Part shown: positions 40,474-42,953 of the stretch, piece after piece | How the letters are laid out: each line of letters begins with the position of its first letter | Numbering within the stretch: position 1 is the first letter of the stretch | NCBI GenBank assembly: GCA_046153505.1 | Contig: JBJXDT010000019.1 | Location: 1-42,953, forward strand | Direction of reading: 5' to 3' | Length of the DNA: 42,953 nucleotides | DNA from: JBJXDT01 sp046153505 | GTDB taxonomy: Bacteria > Pseudomonadota > Gammaproteobacteria > Burkholderiales > Methylophilaceae | Notes under the pieces: model-generated | Database searches by the model: none | The model's input: only the letters and a program-made list of their open reading frames with translations | Told to the model about the DNA's origin: nothing | Position numbers and translations under genes: made by a program

Positions 40474-41187
40474 TTAGCTTTTAACTTTCTTAATATTTAG
40501 GACGATATAAATTACTAGCAAGGTTAGCGCAAAGCCAAACCACTGGTAGGCGTATCCCAAGTGCATTGTGACTCGCTCCCCTGGTTTTGGCCAGTTTCTA
40601 AGAAAACCACCCGCATTACTCTTCGCGTCAAGCCTAACTACATATGGCTTAACCTCAGCAGAAACAGCTTGAGCGAAAAATTTCATATCCAAATTCTGCC
40701 AGACATTTTGCCATTGCCCACTTCTGGAGGTTGTCTCCAAAGTAAAAGCTTTAGCAAGAGGTATGTAAATATCACCCTCTATTTGTTGCAAACCTGCGGG
40801 CACAACCGCTACTGGTGGCTTTCTATCAAGCGATCCTGCTATCCAACCTCTATCTACCAACACAAGCTGGTTTGAATTTTCGAGCTTAATCGGTGTTAAA
40901 ACATGGTAGCCAACTATATTATTGTCTACCTGATTATCCAAAAAAAATTGAAACTTTGGCTCGTAAAAACCAGAAAATTTTACTTTGCGGTAACGCCAAC
41001 TTTCAATATCCTTTATACCTATTGGCAAACTAACTGGCGCCAATAACATACCCGCCTCTAATCTTGACTGAAGGGCTTGTTTAGCCTCCGCTTTGCTGTA
41101 TTGCCACAAACCGAGCTTAATGCAAATCGCCATAACCACAATCGCTGACAATGTCATGAAAATGCTTGGCCTAAATGTATACTTCAA
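40474..41187 (-). CDS. SURF1-family cytochrome oxidase assembly protein
   Basis: An inner-membrane protein helping heme A insertion into subunit I. It has an N-terminal helix (SIFMTLSAIVVMAICIKLGLWQYSKAEAK) and a C-terminal helix (HLGYAYQWFGFALTLLVIYIVL), with a periplasmic domain between. The frame extends to a TTG at 41226, but I favour the TTG at 41187 because AAGGGG precedes it at 9 nt and the FRPS segment is kept (237 aa). It is 16 nt from the SCO-like gene. Confidence 0.88.
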   Translation of the reverse strand: MKYTFRPSIFMTLSAIVVMAICIKLGLWQYSKAEAKQALQSRLEAGMLLAPVSLPIGIKDIESWRYRKVKFSGFYEPKFQFFLDNQVDNNIVGYHVLTPIKLENSNQLVLVDRGWIAGSLDRKPPVAVVPAGLQQIEGDIYIPLAKAFTLETTSRSGQWQNVWQNLDMKFFAQAVSAEVKPYVVRLDAKSNAGGFLRNWPKPGERVTMHLGYAYQWFGFALTLLVIYIVLNIKKVKS

Positions 41188-41278
41188 CGACAAACGCCCC
41201 TTAATTATTGCATTCTCAAATTGCAATCCAGCCCAACTAACCTCATAATTAACATTAACTATCTATTGAAGGTTTGCT

Positions 41279-41488
41279 ATGTGGCCACGGTTTATTATTA
41301 TAGCGATATTGATATTTATCGCTTTCAACTTATTCAATGCACTTTATCATCTAATGAAAGGCGACACGCATGACACTAGCGTAGTCAAATCTCTTACTTG
41401 GCGTGTTGGGCTTTCCATCGGGTTATTTTTGTTACTTATGCTAGGTTTTTATACTGGTGTCATCAGTGGTCACGCGGTTTTGCCTTAA
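41279..41488 (+). CDS. Twin transmembrane protein, DUF2909
   Basis: A 69-aa protein with two membrane helices (about residues 4-26 and 45-65) and a short polar loop (HLMKGDTHDTS). DUF2909 genes usually stand in betaproteobacterial cytochrome oxidase clusters, in the direction opposite to the rest, as here. Its TAA overlaps the ctaG stop in the shared palindrome TTAA. The function is unknown, probably oxidase assembly. Confidence 0.85.
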   Translation: MWPRFIIIAILIFIAFNLFNALYHLMKGDTHDTSVVKSLTWRVGLSIGLFLLLMLGFYTGVISGHAVLP

Positions 41489-42060
41489 TTTACCTTTGTC
41501 GTATTTTCTTTCGCTGCCGAAGCTTGTGTGCTACTGTAAAAAGCATATGATAGTGTTACCTCTTTAATATCTTTAGGTAAGTCTGGGCTTACATAAAACC
41601 TCACTGGCATTTCCTTACTCTCGCCAGCCTTTAGTGTTTGTTGCTTGAAGCAAAAGCATTCAATTTTTTTAAAATACAATGCAGCAACTTCAGGAGTAAT
41701 ACTAGGAACTGCGACACCCATTACCGCTTCATTCCCATCGTTTCTAGCAAAATAGGATGTTAATTTTATCTCGCCAGGATGCACCATAATGCTAGTGTCA
41801 TTAGAGTGGAAGCTCCAAGTGAGGCCTGGCATCGTATTACCAGTAAACAGGACTTCTACTTCACGGCTATTATCAATCTTTAGTGTCTTGGCTGCCAAAG
41901 TCGCGCTTGAATCAGCTCGGCCATTTAAACCAATAGACTTACAGAGGACGCTATATAAGGGCGCAAGGGCAAATCCAAAAAACAAGGCCCCAATCGCCAA
42001 AAGTGCCAGCTTCCATGCCAAGCGTTTATTTAAGGTATTTTTACTTACATCTTCTGACAT
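41485..42060 (-). CDS. ctaG: Cytochrome c oxidase assembly protein CtaG/Cox11
   Basis: Delivers copper to the CuB site of subunit I. The chosen 191-aa form starts at ATG 42060 with AGGA at 8 nt; a 23-codon extension has no such support and overlaps the upstream small gene. One N-terminal membrane helix (KRLAWKLALLAIGALFFGFALAPLYSVLCK) precedes a periplasmic immunoglobulin-like domain with the copper motif CFCF in FKKIECFCFKQQTL. Confidence 0.95.
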   Translation of the reverse strand: MSEDVSKNTLNKRLAWKLALLAIGALFFGFALAPLYSVLCKSIGLNGRADSSATLAAKTLKIDNSREVEVLFTGNTMPGLTWSFHSNDTSIMVHPGEIKLTSYFARNDGNEAVMGVAVPSITPEVAALYFKKIECFCFKQQTLKAGESKEMPVRFYVSPDLPKDIKEVTLSYAFYSSTQASAAKENTTKVN

Positions 42061-42176
42061 CAGTTTTTTCCTACTCCAGAATAGATTGCCGAAAGATACA
42101 ATACAATCGCTATCGCACCAATAATCCAACCAACTTTAATATTCTTTCGATGCTGATCTTTATCATTTGGTTCCAT
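42060..42176 (-). CDS. Cytochrome oxidase small assembly protein (38 aa)
   Basis: A 38-codon gene from ATG 42176 to a TGA that overlaps the ctaG ATG (TGATG). GGAG stands 7-8 nt before the ATG. The product has a charged N-terminus (MEPNDKDQHRKN), one membrane helix (WIIGAIAIVLYLSAIYSG) and a short end. Small single-helix proteins at this place, between coxC and ctaG, are annotated as oxidase assembly factors in betaproteobacteria. It is too short for usual ORF cutoffs. Confidence 0.82.
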   Translation of the reverse strand: MEPNDKDQHRKNIKVGWIIGAIAIVLYLSAIYSGVGKN

Positions 42177-42267
42177 TATTTATCTCCAAATTGCAACAGT
42201 CTTGATCTAAAAAAACTAACGCCACAAGGCTGCTAAGCCCTGTGGCGCAGTCATGCTATCGTTTAAC

Positions 42268-42953
42268 TTATAACCAGTAAACGAATATAAATAGGAATAA
42301 CCAAACCACATCAACAAAGTGCCAATACCATGCCACAGCCTCAAACCCAAAATGATCATGCGAATCAAAATGGCCTTTGAGAACACGGAATAAAATCACT
42401 GTCAACATAATCGCACCCATTGTAACGTGAAGGCCATGAAAACCCGTAAGCATATAAAATGTAGCGCCATAAATACCTGATTTAATTGTGAATGGTGCTT
42501 CTGCATACTCGTGAGCTTGCAAGAACAAGAAAGCCACACCAAGTGCAATTGTTAGAATCAAGCCAAGGATAATTTGTTTACGGTTATTCTTCATCAAACC
42601 CCAGTGAGCGTATGTTAGAGTTGCGCCAGAGGTTAGTAACAATAGGGTATTGATTGCTGGAAGACCCCAGGCAGGGATTACTTCAAGCGCCTCTTTTGCT
42701 GACGGGCCTGCTGAAGGCCATATTGCTTGAAATCCTGGCCATAACGCTTGTGCGTCAGTCAAACCATGCATATCTGCTAGCCAAGGCAGTGACACGTTGC
42801 GGGCGTAAAATAAAGCACCAAAAAACCCAAAGAAGAACATCACTTCAGAGAATATAAACCAGCCCATACCCCAGCGGAAAGATTTATCCACTTGCTTGTT
42901 ATAAAACTTAGAAACGCTTTCACCAATTACTTCACTAAACCAGCTAAAAAGTA
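42268..42953 (-). CDS. coxC: Cytochrome c oxidase subunit III, 5' end outside the window
   Basis: Integral membrane subunit of the aa3 oxidase. The open frame runs unbroken to the window edge. It passes a GTG at 42891 that is internal, since WFSEVIGES (upstream of it) belongs to the conserved part of the protein. The visible part shows FSEVMFFFGFFGALFYAR, LLLLTSGATLTYAHW, FLQAHEYAEAPFTIKSGIYGATFYMLTGFHGLHVTMGAI and the C-terminal WYWHFVDVVWLFLFIFVYW. The 91-bp gap to the small assembly gene holds no other gene. Confidence 0.95.
   Translation of the reverse strand, partial: LFSWFSEVIGESVSKFYNKQVDKSFRWGMGWFIFSEVMFFFGFFGALFYARNVSLPWLADMHGLTDAQALWPGFQAIWPSAGPSAKEALEVIPAWGLPAINTLLLLTSGATLTYAHWGLMKNNRKQIILGLILTIALGVAFLFLQAHEYAEAPFTIKSGIYGATFYMLTGFHGLHVTMGAIMLTVILFRVLKGHFDSHDHFGFEAVAWYWHFVDVVWLFLFIFVYWL

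Noticed and set aside
42061..42129. 23-codon extension of ctaG
   Set aside because: It overlaps the well-supported small assembly gene in another frame and has no ribosome site.
1..42953. CRISPR arrays, insertion sequences, prophage, rRNA, known riboswitches
   Set aside because: Looked for repeats with regular spacing, transposase or phage motifs and conserved RNA cores; none found by eye.

Overview
The window looks like a chromosomal segment of a methylotrophic betaproteobacterium of the Methylophilaceae type (Methylotenera/Methylophilus-like). This is inferred from remembered protein similarity and gene order: ffh beside a CcsA-like gene, pssA-leuA, tgt-yajC-secD-secF, clpS-clpA, and a ctaB-ctaA-SCO-surf1-DUF2909-ctaG-coxC block. 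No search was run. Nearly all of it is housekeeping DNA. I see no insertion sequence, integrase, prophage or CRISPR array.

Layout. 1-530: tRNA-Met and tRNA-Lys on the minus strand with their promoter and terminators. 531-6957: ffh(-), a CcsA/HemX-like membrane protein(+), then a minus-strand group pssA, a 44-codon leucine-rich ORF, leuA, a DMT exporter and a HAD phosphatase. 7244-17478 (+): a diguanylate cyclase, tgt-yajC-secD-secF (queuosine and Sec export), a CorC/HlyC-type protein, and clpS-clpA. 17503-23011 (-): a GST-like protein, pyrD and a giant FAD/Fe-S dehydrogenase. 23106-24786 (+): a compact operon of a TlpA-like thioredoxin, HemJ and an unknown membrane protein. 24843-26109: a secreted SRPBCC protein divergent from a TetR regulator, with palindromic operators. 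26184-29198 (+): a PfkB/adenosine kinase, a glycine-zipper lipoprotein, and an ornithine-lipid operon (olsB-olsA) behind a three-repeat Pho box. 29187-30525 (-): apaH and cytochrome c5. 30639-31460: tRNA-Arg and an Fe-S uracil-DNA glycosylase without a normal start codon. 31581-37782 is the most accessory-looking part: SDR/LysR divergent pair, AraC regulator divergent from cytochrome P460, a DsrE-like protein, a small doubtful ORF and a bilirubin-oxidase-like multicopper oxidase. 37950-42953: cytochrome aa3 oxidase assembly genes and the 3' part of coxC.

The genes form several functional groups. ctaB and ctaA make heme O and heme A; the SCO-like, CtaG and SURF1 proteins insert copper and heme; a previously easy-to-miss 38-aa protein is encoded between coxC and ctaG. 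P460, DsrE and the multicopper oxidase suggest a redox or nitrogen-oxide stress module. olsB-olsA replaces phospholipids under phosphate limitation.

The most striking regulatory design is in front of olsB. A 13-bp perfect palindrome covers both the -10 element and the ribosome binding site plus start codon, immediately downstream of the Pho box. A PhoB-driven transcript would begin inside the loop and be free of the hairpin, while read-through RNA from upstream would hide the start site.
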